Shown here in pieces: positions 47,904 through 57,282 of a stretch of 64,000 nt of DNA; within the stretch, counting starts at the first letter, position 1; each line of letters starts with the position of its first letter. Source of the DNA: Modicisalibacter coralii. GTDB lineage: Bacteria > Pseudomonadota > Gammaproteobacteria > Pseudomonadales > Halomonadaceae. A program made the position numbers and the translations under genes. The notes beneath the pieces are model-generated. The model had not been told where the DNA came from. It saw only the letters and a list, made by a program, of their open reading frames with translations, and ran no database searches. Where the stretch lies: assembly GCF_004117855.1 (NCBI RefSeq), contig NZ_QWBW01000019.1, positions 32,190 to 96,189 of the forward strand, in the 5' to 3' direction.

Positions 47904-48533
47904 TCAGGCCAGGGCGTCGCCGATGCGCCGCTCACCGTCGAGCAGCACGAACTCACGGCGAGTCAGCGCTCGCTCCTGCGCCAGGTGCAGCAGGGCATGG
48001 GCGACGTTGGCGCGGGAGATGCGATTGTCGCCGGCCTCCTCCGGCGAGGTCGCCAGCCGCAGGGTCGCCGCCTCGTCGGTCAGCCGACCGGGCTTGGCAA
48101 TCACGTAGGGTACCCGGGAGGCGCGCAGGTGGTCGTCGGCGGCGTGCTTGGCGGCCAGGTAAGGGCGCAGTTTCTCCGGGCCGTCGAGGGGCGTCTCGGC
48201 GCGGATCGCGCTGACCATCAAGAACCGCGACAGGCCCAGCTCGGCGGCCAGGTCGATGGCGCGTATCGCGCCGTTCAGATCGATCATCAGGGTCTTGTCG
48301 GGCCCGGTGTGCGGCCCGGAGCCGGCGGCGAAGACGACCTGATCGCAGCCGTAGAAGGCGTGGCGCAGCGAGCCCTCCAGGTCGGCGATCACCGTCTCGA
48401 TGCCGCGCTCGCGAAACCAGGTCTGCTGATCGCTGTCGCGGATCATCGCCTTCACGGGCAGCCCGGCGGTTCGCGCCAGTTCGCAGAACTGCCGGCCGAT
48501 CTTGCCGTTGGCGCCGATCACCAGTGTCTTCAT
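47904..48533 (-). CDS. Atypical SDR / NAD(P)-binding protein (YwnB/NmrA-like)
   Basis: 209 aa starting MKTLVIGANGKIGRQF with GxxGxxG (GANGKIG). VVFAAGSGPHTGPDKTLMIDLNG and RFLMVSAIRAE are typical of the SDR_a5 group of NAD(P)-binding epimerase-like proteins. The canonical YxxxK is changed (YLAAK is present in RPYLAAKHAAD). Possibly a stress-related oxidoreductase or nucleotide-redox sensor. Substrate unknown; single gene between rnb and the OFA transporter region. Confidence 0.82.
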   Translation of the reverse strand: MKTLVIGANGKIGRQFCELARTAGLPVKAMIRDSDQQTWFRERGIETVIADLEGSLRHAFYGCDQVVFAAGSGPHTGPDKTLMIDLNGAIRAIDLAAELGLSRFLMVSAIRAETPLDGPEKLRPYLAAKHAADDHLRASRVPYVIAKPGRLTDEAATLRLATSPEEAGDNRISRANVAHALLHLAQERALTRREFVLLDGERRIGDALA

Positions 48534-48910
48534 GTCACGCTCCTGTCGTCCGGTAGTCAGTCGGCGTTTCCGTCACGCCGCCATGGTCTCCGTAATGCGG
48601 TTGGCCGCCGGGAGAATCAAGGTGCGGGTGTCGAAAGCCGGGCTACCGATGGCACGTCGTGAGTGCAGTATCGCTATATAAGCACTCTGGATCATAAGAC
48701 CTTCCGCTAGTTGCACCAATCTGGCGGTTTCACTGCAATCGGGACGGGTGAGGCGAGAACGTCGCCGCCTTACCTATGAATTTTTATTCTTATAAAAGCA
48801 GCGGGGCGGACCATGGCTGTCCGTCCAGGCCAGTCGGACGAGGCGGCGATGGCTCGGCACCGGCAAGGCGTGATGACAACGACAATGAACAAATAACCAG
48901 AGGGCGACCT
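48534..48910. other. 377-bp intergenic region, likely divergent promoters
   Basis: No gene supported. An AT-leaning patch (about 48665-48715, with TATATAAG and ATCATAAG) may hold promoter elements for either divergent gene. Bases 48776-48785 contain ATAAAAG-like A/T runs. A ribosome binding site AGAGGG precedes 48911. Otherwise nothing recognised. Confidence 0.5.
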
Positions 48911-50572
48911 ATGGATGGTATTTCGAAAGGCGATGCGCGGGCATCCGCCGGAAACGGTAGTGCCGGTTTCCTGGCCCGTGAGCGCACGATAGCGGGGCCC
49001 AACTTCAACCGCTGGCTGGTGCCCACGGCGGCCCTGGCGATTCACCTGTGCATTGGCATGGCCTACGGTTTCTCGGTGTTCTGGCTGCCGATGACCAACA
49101 TCATCCCCAACGCCGATGCGGCGATGTGCTCGAATCTCGGCTTCTTCCAGGCATTGACCACCACGAGTTGCAACTGGACGGTGCCGCAGGTCACTCACAT
49201 CTTCGAGACCTTCATCGCCATGCTCGGCATTTCCGCCGCGCTGTGGGGCGGCTGGCTCGAGCATGCCGGGCCGCGCAAGGCAGGCTGCATCGCCGCGCTG
49301 TGCTGGGGCGGTGGCTTGATCGTCGGTGGTATCGGCGTGATGGTGCATCAGCTCTGGCTGGTCTACCTGGGCTGCGGGATCCTTGGCGGCATCGGCCAGG
49401 GGCTGGGCTACATCACCCCGGTGTCGACCCTGATCAAGTGGTTTCCGGATCGTCGCGGCATGGCCACCGGCTTCGCCATCATGGGGTACGGTGGCGGTGC
49501 CATGGTCGGCGCCCCGCTGGCCGTGTGGCTGATGGGGCATTTCAGCGGCTCCGGTGGCACCGGCGTGGCGATGACGCTGATGGTGATGGGCGCCATCTAT
49601 ATCGTCGTGATGGCCTCGGGCGCCATCGGCTTTCGCGTGCCGCCCAACGGCTGGCATCCGGCGGGCTGGACGCCACCCCGGGACAAGCCGGGCAACGCCA
49701 TGATCACCCATCGTCACGTGCACCTGGACCGGGCCTGGAAAACGCCGCAGTTCTGGTTGATCTGGGGCGTGCTGTTCCTGAACGTGACCGCCGGCATCGC
49801 GGTGATCTCGATGGCCAGTCCGATGCTCCAGGACGTCTTCGGCGGCGCGCTGGTGGGCATCGAGGACACGGCATCCGGCCTGACTACGGCGCAGAAAGCC
49901 TCGGTCGCGGCGGCCGCCGCCGGTCTGGTGGGACTGATCAGCCTGTTCAACAGTCTGGGCCGGCTATTCTGGGCCTCGCTGTCGGACAAGATCGGTCGCA
50001 AGAACACCTACCACACCTTCTTCATCCTCGGGATGATCGTCTACTGCCTGTTGCCCACCTGGGGGCATCTGGGCATGGCGGGGCTGTTCGTCATCTCCAT
50101 CTGCATCATCCTGAGCATGTACGGCGGCGGTTTCGCCACGGTCCCGGCCTATCTGGCGGACATCTTCGGCACGCAGATGGTCGGCGCGATACACGGTCGC
50201 CTGCTGACCGCCTGGTCCGCCGCCGGGATCGTCGGGCCGCTGGTGATCGCCGCGCTGCGCGAGGCCCAGCTCAACGCCGGCCTCGAAGCCAGTCAGGTCT
50301 ACGATCGCACGCTGTACATCATGGCCGGACTGCTGTTCCTGGGGCTGATCTGCAACCTGCTGGTCAGGCCGGTGAAGGAAGAGCATCACATGTCCGACGA
50401 CGAGGTCGAGCGGGAGCGCTCGCTGCAGCACGACGACAACGTCTCGGTCAGCGCGGAAACCGCGGCGCGGGGCCGCTTCGGTGTCGGTGGCGTGCTGGCC
50501 TGGCTGGGCGTGGGCGTGCCCTTCCTGATCGGCCTGTACATTGCGCTGGCCAAGGCGGCGGCGCTGTTCTGA
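48911..50572 (+). CDS. OFA-family (oxalate/formate antiporter type) MFS transporter
   Basis: About 553 aa from ATG 48911. Around 12 membrane segments are visible. The first holds AIHLCIGMAYGFSVFWLPM, typical of OFA; loop motifs are LGCGILGGIGQGLGYITPVSTLIKWFPDRRGMATG and SLSDKIGRKNTYHTFF. A C-terminal cytoplasmic extension (SDDEVERERSL...) ends with an extra hydrophobic segment (VGVPFLIGLYIALAKAAALF). Proximity to formate dehydrogenase favours formate or oxalate as substrate; other monocarboxylates are possible. The gene converges with the regulator downstream. Confidence 0.85.
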   Translation: MDGISKGDARASAGNGSAGFLARERTIAGPNFNRWLVPTAALAIHLCIGMAYGFSVFWLPMTNIIPNADAAMCSNLGFFQALTTTSCNWTVPQVTHIFETFIAMLGISAALWGGWLEHAGPRKAGCIAALCWGGGLIVGGIGVMVHQLWLVYLGCGILGGIGQGLGYITPVSTLIKWFPDRRGMATGFAIMGYGGGAMVGAPLAVWLMGHFSGSGGTGVAMTLMVMGAIYIVVMASGAIGFRVPPNGWHPAGWTPPRDKPGNAMITHRHVHLDRAWKTPQFWLIWGVLFLNVTAGIAVISMASPMLQDVFGGALVGIEDTASGLTTAQKASVAAAAAGLVGLISLFNSLGRLFWASLSDKIGRKNTYHTFFILGMIVYCLLPTWGHLGMAGLFVISICIILSMYGGGFATVPAYLADIFGTQMVGAIHGRLLTAWSAAGIVGPLVIAALREAQLNAGLEASQVYDRTLYIMAGLLFLGLICNLLVRPVKEEHHMSDDEVERERSLQHDDNVSVSAETAARGRFGVGGVLAWLGVGVPFLIGLYIALAKAAALF

Positions 50573-50580
50573 GAGGGTGG

Positions 50581-50610
50581 CCCGCCGGGTGCCGATCCGG
50601 CGCCGGCGGG
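50581..50610. terminator. GC-rich hairpin between the convergent transporter and regulator genes
   Basis: CCCGCCGG (50581-50588) pairs with CCGGCGGG (50603-50610). Inner GTGCCG...CGGCGCC extends the stem around ATC with one bulge or wobble. It ends exactly at the regulator stop and lacks a T-run. Confidence 0.6.
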
Positions 50611-51690
50611 TCAATGGCGGTCGCTTTCCAGCAACTGCGCGAAGGTGCAGATCTCCCCGCAGCGATCCGGCGCATAGCCGACCAGTTTGTCGATCTCGGT
50701 CAGGAAGGGCGCCGACGTCATCAGCGATAGCAACTGTTGCATGTTGTCCTGCTTCAGCCGGTCTTCGGGGCAGATCAACAGGTAGTGCTCGCTGGAGAGG
50801 TGGATGAAGTCGAGGCCGAACTGGGCCGCGGCGGCCTCCACGCCGAAGCCGACATCGGCCATGCCGGCGGCGACGTAGGCCGCCACGGCGGTATGGGTGA
50901 ACTCTTCGTGTTCGGCGCCGTTGATCTGGCCTTCGGTGATGCCCTGCTCGGCCAGCAGCATGTTGAAGAGAATACGGGTTCCGGAGTGTTCGTCGCGGTT
51001 GATGAAGCGGATGTCCGGACGCGTGAGATCGGCCAGCCCGGTCACCGTGTCGCGGCTGTCTCGGCGGATGATCAGTCCCTGCTCGCGGGTGACGAAGCGA
51101 ATGACCCGCAGGTTCTTCAGGTCGAGCTGCTCGCGATAGGCGCGCATGACGCGCTCCGCCAGGCGCGGGCAGGCCGGGAAATGAAAACTGGCCAGGTCGC
51201 AGTCGCCGCGGCCGAGGGCGTTCAGCGCCTCCGTCGGATTGCAGTACTGCAGGTCCAGTTCCACCCGGTCGGCGAAGCGGGGCAGCAGAGCGACGGCATA
51301 GCCGTGACTGGCGTGCAGCCGCAGGACCGGGTGCGCGCCGGCCAGCAGCTGCTGGAGCTGGTTGTTCAATTCCGACGCCATGCTGTCCATTTGCGGCCCC
51401 AGGCGTGCTTTCACGCGCTGCTCGGACCAGAGTAACGTTTCACCGAGCGTCGACAGACGGGTACCGCGCCCCTTGTGCATGTCCACCAGCGGCAAGCCGA
51501 AGAAGTCGTTGCCGCGGTTGAGGAGGTTCCAGGCATGACGGTAGGAAACGCCGGCCTGACGGGCCGCCAGCGTCAGCTTGCCCCCGTCGCGGATGCCCTC
51601 GAGCAGGCGAAAGAGCACGGGGTCGAACAGCTCGCCGTCCTCGCTCTTGAACAACCAGGCCGGCGAGATCTGCAGCTTTTTTCTATGCAC
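50611..51690 (-). CDS. ModE-N-type HTH regulator with periplasmic-binding-like domain (formate dehydrogenase regulator)
   Basis: 359 aa. The N-terminal winged helix-turn-helix resembles ModE (LLEGIRDGGKLTLAARQAGVSYRHAWNLLN, RGTRLSTLGETLL). The C-terminal ~230 residues are a PBP_like/ModA-type sensor (LRLHASHGYAVALLPRF, INRDEHSGTRILFNMLL, GMADVGFGVEAAA). Such proteins are found beside fds-type formate dehydrogenases. It diverges from fdsG, so control of the fds promoter (by molybdate, tungstate or formate) is likely but not shown. Confidence 0.83.
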   Translation of the reverse strand: MHRKKLQISPAWLFKSEDGELFDPVLFRLLEGIRDGGKLTLAARQAGVSYRHAWNLLNRGNDFFGLPLVDMHKGRGTRLSTLGETLLWSEQRVKARLGPQMDSMASELNNQLQQLLAGAHPVLRLHASHGYAVALLPRFADRVELDLQYCNPTEALNALGRGDCDLASFHFPACPRLAERVMRAYREQLDLKNLRVIRFVTREQGLIIRRDSRDTVTGLADLTRPDIRFINRDEHSGTRILFNMLLAEQGITEGQINGAEHEEFTHTAVAAYVAAGMADVGFGVEAAAAQFGLDFIHLSSEHYLLICPEDRLKQDNMQQLLSLMTSAPFLTEIDKLVGYAPDRCGEICTFAQLLESDRH

Positions 51691-51921
51691 GGTTTTGCCT
51701 ATTTGTGAGTGAAATACGGCGTGCTATTTTCCACGAAAATGGCCTTCCTTCTGCTGCCAAGGGCTGGCAAGTTAGTTCATAGGTTGGCCAGCGACAAGAC
51801 CCGTGACCAGCGTTGCCGGTTTTCGGCTCGCGACATGCCCGACGCGTCGTGCCCGCGAGCCGCTGATGACCAGACGACAACAACCTGATGTCGAACGACA
51901 ATAACTGATGAGAGCCCAGCC
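51691..51921. promoter_or_regulatory. Divergent promoter region of regulator and fds operon
   Basis: 231 noncoding bases. Near fdsG two similar words, ACGACAACAACCTGATG (51874-51890) and ACGACAATAACTGATG (51895-51910), lie 21 bases apart start to start, i.e. two helical turns. They may be tandem regulator sites. Their nearness to the start codon (51922) suggests a repressor or a leader element. Promoter boxes are not assigned. Confidence 0.55.
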
Positions 51922-52431
51922 ATGACGCCCTCCGACACCCGCCAGCCGCAGGCGTGGACTCGGGAATCGATCCAGCGCGAAGTCGATGCGCTGAAGGACG
52001 AGCCCGGGGCCATGCTGCCGATACTTCATGCCATCCAGAACCGCTTCGGCCACGTGCCGGATGCCGCGGTGCCGATCATCGCCGACGCCCTGCGGCAGAC
52101 CCGTGCCGAAGTGCATGGGGTGATCAGTTTCTACCATCACTTTCGCCGCCACCCGGCGGGCAGTCACGTGATCCATGTCTGCCGTGCCGAGGCCTGCCAG
52201 GCGGTCGGCGCGCGCCAACTGGAAGCCCACGTCAAGGCGCGCCTCGGCGTCGATTATCACCAGACCACCCGCGACAACGAGTTCACCCTCGAGCCGGTGT
52301 ATTGCCTGGGCAATTGCGCCTGCGGGCCGTCGATTCGCGTGGATGACACCATCCATGGCCGGGTGAGCGCGGCGAAATTCGATACCCTGGTGGACGACCT
52401 CACCACGACGGTCGTGGAGGTGAAAGGATGA
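51922..52431 (+). CDS. fdsG: NAD-dependent formate dehydrogenase, gamma subunit (NuoE-like)
   Basis: 169 aa, thioredoxin-like [2Fe-2S] subunit. Ligands are in CRAEACQ and CLGNCACG (two pairs). LPILHAIQNRFGHVPDAAVPIIADAL and VISFYHHFRR are typical of FdsG/NuoE. It passes electrons from FdsA towards the flavin/NADH site of FdsB. The stop overlaps the fdsB start by 4 bases. Confidence 0.94.
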   Translation: MTPSDTRQPQAWTRESIQREVDALKDEPGAMLPILHAIQNRFGHVPDAAVPIIADALRQTRAEVHGVISFYHHFRRHPAGSHVIHVCRAEACQAVGARQLEAHVKARLGVDYHQTTRDNEFTLEPVYCLGNCACGPSIRVDDTIHGRVSAAKFDTLVDDLTTTVVEVKG

Positions 52432-53972
52432 CGGTGACCGTTTACGTACCCGGCGATACCACCGCCCTGGCCATGGGCGCCGACGTCGTCGCCGAGACGA
52501 TCGAGCGTACGGCGCGCCATCAGGGCGCGGCGGTGACGGTGATCCGCAACGGCTCCCGCGGGCTGTTCTGGCTGGAGCCGCTGGTCGAGGTGGCGACCGC
52601 CGCGGGGCGGGTGGCCTACGGGCCGGTCGAGCCGGGCGAGATCGCGGGGCTGATCGAGGCCGGGCTGTTCGAGGGGCGTCAGGATCATCCGCTGGCCCTG
52701 GGGCCGACCGAGGAGATCCCCTACCTGAAGAACCAGCAGCGCCTGACCTTCTCGCGCATCGGCGTGACCGATCCGCTGTCCATCGACGACTACCGGGCCC
52801 ATCATGGCTTTGCCGGGCTGGAGCGGGCGCTGACTCTGGACGCCCAGGCCATCGTCGACGAGGTCAAAACCTCCGGCCTGCGCGGGCGCGGCGGGGCGGC
52901 GTTTCCCACCGGCATCAAGTGGCAGACCGTCCACGATGAACCGCCGGGCCAGAAATACATCGTCTGCAACGCGGACGAGGGCGACTCCGGCACCTTCGCC
53001 GACCGGCTGGTGATGGAGTGCGACCCCTACATGCTGATCGAGGGCATGACCATCGCCGGCCTGGCCGTGGGCGCTACCCAGGGCTACGTCTACCTGCGTT
53101 CGGAATACCCGGTCGCCCATCGGATCTTCAACGACGCGCTCGGGCGCGCCTACGCGGCGGGCTATCTGGGCGACGACATCCGTGGCAGCGGCAAGCGTTT
53201 CGACCTGGAAGTACGCCTGGGCGCCGGTGCCTACATCTGCGGCGAGGAGACCTCGCTGCTCGAGAGTCTCGAGGGCAAGCGCGGCATGGTGCGTGCCAAG
53301 CCGCCGCTGCCCGCCATCAAGGGGCTGTTCGGACGGCCCACGGTGGTCAACAACGTGCTCTCGCTGGCCGCGGTGCCGTTCATCCTCGAACGTGGCGCCC
53401 AGGCCTACGCCGACTACGGCATGGGCAAGTCGCGGGGCACCGTGGCGATGCAGCTGGCGGGCAACGTCAAGCGCGGCGGGCTGGTGGAGCTGGCGTTCGG
53501 CTCCACCCTGCGCGAGCTGATGGAGGGCTTCGGCGGCGGCACCCTGAGCGGACGGCCGCTCAAGGCCGTCCAGGTGGGGGGGCCGCTGGGCGCCTATCTG
53601 CCCGAGAGCCAGTGGGACAATCCCATCGATTACGAAGGCTTCGCCGCCTTCGGCGGCGTGGTCGGTCACGGCGGCGTGGTGATGTTCGACGACAGCGTCG
53701 ACATGGGCGAGCAGGCGCGCTTCGCCATGGAATTCTGCAGCGTCGAGTCCTGCGGCAAGTGCACGCCCTGTCGGATCGGCGCGGTGCGCGGCGTGGAAGT
53801 GATCGATCGCATCCGGACGGGTACCGACAGCGACGCCAATCTCGAACTCCTGTCCGATCTCTGCGAAACCATGGTGGACGGGTCGCTGTGCGCCATGGGC
53901 GGAATGACGCCCTTCCCGGTGCAGAGCGTCATGCAGCATTTCCCCGACGACCTGCAACCCCGGCAAGTCTGA
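52428..53972 (+). CDS. fdsB: NAD-dependent formate dehydrogenase, beta subunit (NuoF-like)
   Basis: 514 aa, the FMN- and NAD(H)-binding subunit. A ~110-residue N-terminal thioredoxin-like domain precedes the NuoF core. FMN/NADH motifs are GRGGAAFPTGIKWQT and CNADEGDSGTFADR; GAYICGEETSLLESLEGKRG follows. The [4Fe-4S] site is ESCGKCTPCRIG plus a later Cys. It reduces NAD+ with electrons from formate. Confidence 0.94.
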   Translation: MTVTVYVPGDTTALAMGADVVAETIERTARHQGAAVTVIRNGSRGLFWLEPLVEVATAAGRVAYGPVEPGEIAGLIEAGLFEGRQDHPLALGPTEEIPYLKNQQRLTFSRIGVTDPLSIDDYRAHHGFAGLERALTLDAQAIVDEVKTSGLRGRGGAAFPTGIKWQTVHDEPPGQKYIVCNADEGDSGTFADRLVMECDPYMLIEGMTIAGLAVGATQGYVYLRSEYPVAHRIFNDALGRAYAAGYLGDDIRGSGKRFDLEVRLGAGAYICGEETSLLESLEGKRGMVRAKPPLPAIKGLFGRPTVVNNVLSLAAVPFILERGAQAYADYGMGKSRGTVAMQLAGNVKRGGLVELAFGSTLRELMEGFGGGTLSGRPLKAVQVGGPLGAYLPESQWDNPIDYEGFAAFGGVVGHGGVVMFDDSVDMGEQARFAMEFCSVESCGKCTPCRIGAVRGVEVIDRIRTGTDSDANLELLSDLCETMVDGSLCAMGGMTPFPVQSVMQHFPDDLQPRQV

Positions 53973-53988
53973 CCGGAGGAGGCCAACA

Positions 53989-56877
53989 ATGATCAATTAC
54001 TTCGACCCGAGCCAGCATCGCATCGACCCTGACCGGGACTATGGAACCCCTCCCCGGCTCTCGGAAAAAGCCGTGGTCCTGACCATCGACGGCATCGAGA
54101 TCAGCGTACCGGAAGGCACCTCGGTGCTGCGCGCCGCCGCCCTGGCGGGTATCACCATTCCCAAGCTGTGCGCCAGCGACAACCTGGAGGCGTTCGGTTC
54201 CTGCCGGCTGTGCGCGGTGCAGATCGAGGGTCGACGCGGCTACCCGGCCTCGTGTACCACCCCGGTTGCCGAGGGCATGGACGTCACCACCCAGAACGGC
54301 AAGCTGGCCAGGCTGCGCCGCAACGTGATGGAGCTGTACATCTCCGATCACCCGCTGGACTGCCTGACCTGCCCGGCCAACGGCGACTGCGAGCTGCAGG
54401 ACATGGCCGGCGCCGTCGGCCTGCGCGAGGTGCGTTACGGCTTCGAGGGCGAGAATCACCTGGATGCGGAAATCGACGCCTCCAATCCCTATTTCAGCTT
54501 CGATCCCAGCAAGTGCATCGTCTGCTCCCGCTGCGTGCGTGCCTGCGAGGAGGTCCAGGGCACCTTCGCCCTGACCATCGACGGCCGCGGCTTCGACTCC
54601 AAGATCGCCGCCGGCCAGAACGAGCCGTTCATGGACTCCGAGTGCGTGTCCTGCGGGGCCTGCGTGCAGGCCTGCCCGACCTCGACGCTGATGGAGAAGA
54701 GCGTCATCGACCAGGGGGTGCCGGAGCACAGCGTGGTCACCACCTGCGCCTACTGCGGCGTGGGCTGCTCCTTCGAGGCGCAGATGAAGGGCGATCAACT
54801 GGTGCGCATGGTGCCCTACAAGGGTGGCGACGCCAATCACGGCCACTCCTGCGTGAAGGGCCGCTTCGCCTTCGGCTACGCCACCCACCAGGATCGCATC
54901 ACCGAACCGATGATCCGCGATTCCATCGACCAGCCATGGCGTCCGGTGTCCTGGGACGAGGCCATCGGCTTCGCCGCCCGGCGCCTGAAGGAGACGCAGG
55001 CGCGGTATGGCCGGGAGAGCATCGGCGGCATCACCTCCTCGCGCTGTACCAACGAGGAAACCTATCTGGTGCAGAAGCTGGTCCGCGCCGGTTTCGGCAA
55101 CAACAACACCGACACCTGTGCGCGGGTGTGTCACTCGCCCACCGGCTACGGGCTCAAGACCACCCTCGGCGAATCCGCCGGCACCCAGACCTTCGATTCG
55201 GTGATGAAGGCGGACACCATCCTGGTGATCGGCGCCAACCCCACCGACGCCCACCCGGTGTTCGGCTCGCAGATGCGCCGCCGGCTGCGTGAGGGCGCCA
55301 CCCTGATCGTCGCCGATCCGCGGCGCATCGATCTGCTGAAGACGCCCCACGGCGGCCGCATGCTGCACCTGCCCCTGAAACCCGGCACCAACGTGGCGCT
55401 GATCAATTCGCTGGCCCACGTGGTGGTCACCGAGGGGCTGGAGGACAAGGCCTTCATCGAGACGCGCTGCGAGACCGAGGCCTATCGGATCTGGCGCGAC
55501 TTCATCAGCGAGGCGCGCAATTCGCCGGAGGCCCTCGAGGCGGAAACCGGCGTGCCGGCCGCGCAGATTCGCGAGGCCGCGCGGTCCTACGCCAGCGTCG
55601 GCAACGGTGCCATCTACTACGGTCTGGGCGTCACCGAGCACAGCCAGGGTTCCACCATGGTCATGGGCATCGCCAACCTGGCCATGGCCACCGGCAATCT
55701 GGGGCGCGAGGGCGTCGGCGTGAACCCGTTGCGCGGCCAGAACAACGTCCAGGGCTCCTGCGACATGGGGTCCTTCCCCCACGAACTGCCGGGGTACCAG
55801 CACGTCGCCGACCTCGACGTGCGCCAGCGCTTCGAGAGCGTGTGGCAGACCACGCTGGACGACGAACCGGGTCTGCGCATCCCCAACATGTTCGACGCCG
55901 CCATCGCCGGCACCTTCAAGGCGCTCTACGTGCAGGGCGAGGACATCGCCCAGTCGGACCCCAACACCCAGCACGTGCAGGCGGCGCTGACCAGCCTGGA
56001 CTGCCTGATCGTGCAGGACATCTTCCTCAACGAGACCGCCAAGTACGCCCACGTGCTGCTGCCCGGCTCCACCTTCCTGGAGAAGAACGGCACCTTCACC
56101 AACGCCGAGCGGCGCATCAACCGCGTACGCAAGGTGATGGCACCGGTGGCCGGCAAGGAGGACTGGGAAGTGACCCAGGACCTGGCCAACGCCCTGGGCT
56201 ACCCGATGAACTATTCGCACCCGTCCGAGATCATGGACGAGATCGCCCTGCTCACGCCGACCTTCACCGGCGTCAGCTATGCCAAGCTGGAGGAACAGGG
56301 CAGCATCCAGTGGCCGTGCAACGCCGAGCACCCGGACGGCACGCCGACCATGCACGAGCTGGACTTCCCCATCGGCAAGGGCCACTTCGCGGTCACCGAG
56401 TACGTGCCCACCGAGGAGCGCAGCAATCGTCGCTTCCCGCTGCTGCTGACCACCGGGCGTATCCTCAGCCAGTACAACGTGGGTGCCCAGACGCGGCGCA
56501 CCGACAACAGCCAGTGGCACGAGGAGGACGTGCTGGAGATCCACCCCAGCGACGCCGAGGTGCGGGGCATCGCGGAGGGTGACTGGCTGGGCGTGTCCAG
56601 CCGCGTGGGCCACACGGTACTGCGCTGCCGCATCAGCGATCGCATGCAGCCCGGCGTGGTCTACACCACCTTCCACCACCCGGGCAGTGGCGCCAACGTG
56701 ATCACCACGGACAGTTCCGACTGGGCCACCAACTGTCCCGAGTACAAGGTCACCGCGGTGCAGGTGGAGAAGGTGTCGCAGCCGTCGGAGTGGCAGAAAC
56801 GGTTCCACCATTTCGACCGGCGCCAGCGCGGCTACCTGGAGCAGGGCGCCGAGGAACCGGCGCCCGCCGGGCAATGA
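53989..56877 (+). CDS. fdsA: NAD-dependent formate dehydrogenase, alpha (molybdenum) subunit
   Basis: 962 aa. The N-terminal [2Fe-2S] site has Cys61, 72, 75 and 89. The NuoG-like [4Fe-4S] has His121/Cys125/128/134. Two ferredoxin-type clusters have Cys176-186 and Cys219-229. The Mo-domain [4Fe-4S] has Cys253/256/260/288. The Mo-coordinating Cys381 with His382 is in CARVCHSPTG; molybdopterin guanine dinucleotide-binding and C-terminal domains follow. It oxidises formate to CO2. Soluble FDH type, no Tat signal. Length fits FdsA. Confidence 0.96.
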   Translation: MINYFDPSQHRIDPDRDYGTPPRLSEKAVVLTIDGIEISVPEGTSVLRAAALAGITIPKLCASDNLEAFGSCRLCAVQIEGRRGYPASCTTPVAEGMDVTTQNGKLARLRRNVMELYISDHPLDCLTCPANGDCELQDMAGAVGLREVRYGFEGENHLDAEIDASNPYFSFDPSKCIVCSRCVRACEEVQGTFALTIDGRGFDSKIAAGQNEPFMDSECVSCGACVQACPTSTLMEKSVIDQGVPEHSVVTTCAYCGVGCSFEAQMKGDQLVRMVPYKGGDANHGHSCVKGRFAFGYATHQDRITEPMIRDSIDQPWRPVSWDEAIGFAARRLKETQARYGRESIGGITSSRCTNEETYLVQKLVRAGFGNNNTDTCARVCHSPTGYGLKTTLGESAGTQTFDSVMKADTILVIGANPTDAHPVFGSQMRRRLREGATLIVADPRRIDLLKTPHGGRMLHLPLKPGTNVALINSLAHVVVTEGLEDKAFIETRCETEAYRIWRDFISEARNSPEALEAETGVPAAQIREAARSYASVGNGAIYYGLGVTEHSQGSTMVMGIANLAMATGNLGREGVGVNPLRGQNNVQGSCDMGSFPHELPGYQHVADLDVRQRFESVWQTTLDDEPGLRIPNMFDAAIAGTFKALYVQGEDIAQSDPNTQHVQAALTSLDCLIVQDIFLNETAKYAHVLLPGSTFLEKNGTFTNAERRINRVRKVMAPVAGKEDWEVTQDLANALGYPMNYSHPSEIMDEIALLTPTFTGVSYAKLEEQGSIQWPCNAEHPDGTPTMHELDFPIGKGHFAVTEYVPTEERSNRRFPLLLTTGRILSQYNVGAQTRRTDNSQWHEEDVLEIHPSDAEVRGIAEGDWLGVSSRVGHTVLRCRISDRMQPGVVYTTFHHPGSGANVITTDSSDWATNCPEYKVTAVQVEKVSQPSEWQKRFHHFDRRQRGYLEQGAEEPAPAGQ

Positions 56878-56890
56878 GGGAGGCACGCTC

Positions 56891-57121
56891 ATGAGCGATC
56901 AGCAACTGAGTCAGTTGGTGAAGATGGTCAACCAGATCGCCGCCAACCAGCACGGTGACCCATCGACGGCGGCGCAGCGCGTGACGTCGCACCTCCAGAA
57001 GTTCTGGGCGCGCAGCATGAAGGCGCAGATCATCGACTACCTGGACAGCGACGGCTCGCAACTGTCGCCGGTGGCGCGCGAGGCGGTGGCGGATCTCAAG
57101 CGCCTGCGGCAGGCGAGCTGA
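56891..57121 (+). CDS. fdsD: Formate dehydrogenase, delta subunit
   Basis: 76 aa; LVKMVNQIAANQHGDP and ARSMKAQIIDYL are typical of FdsD, a small accessory subunit needed for stable holoenzyme in related organisms. It starts 14 bases after fdsA. The fdsC/fdhD-type maturation factor usually found between fdsA and fdsD is not present. Confidence 0.92.
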   Translation: MSDQQLSQLVKMVNQIAANQHGDPSTAAQRVTSHLQKFWARSMKAQIIDYLDSDGSQLSPVAREAVADLKRLRQAS

Positions 57122-57169
57122 ATGCGCCGCCGGTGTCGTTCCGGCGCCGGCGGTGCTTGCGAATGCCAA

Positions 57170-57194
57170 GACGGGCCCCGGTCGAGGGCCCGTC
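57170..57194 (+). terminator. Hairpin after the fds operon
   Basis: GACGGGCCC (57170-57178) pairs perfectly with GGGCCCGTC (57186-57194). A second GC-rich hairpin lies just before it (about 57128-57152). No T-run, so termination strength is uncertain. Confidence 0.55.
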
Positions 57195-57282
57195 CGGGGA
57201 TACTCGGTGGTAACCCCGCCGGCCGTTACCGGGCACTCGTTTTGCGGTAGCCTGAAGAGCCAGTCACTCATCAGGACGCCGC

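Noticed and set aside
45921..48662. 913-aa plus-strand frame opposite rnb and the SDR
   Set aside because: RNase II on the minus strand is certain; the plus frame has no domain.
53929..56892. 987-aa minus-strand frame opposite fdsA
   Set aside because: fdsA has all cluster ligands; the antisense frame is a composition artefact.
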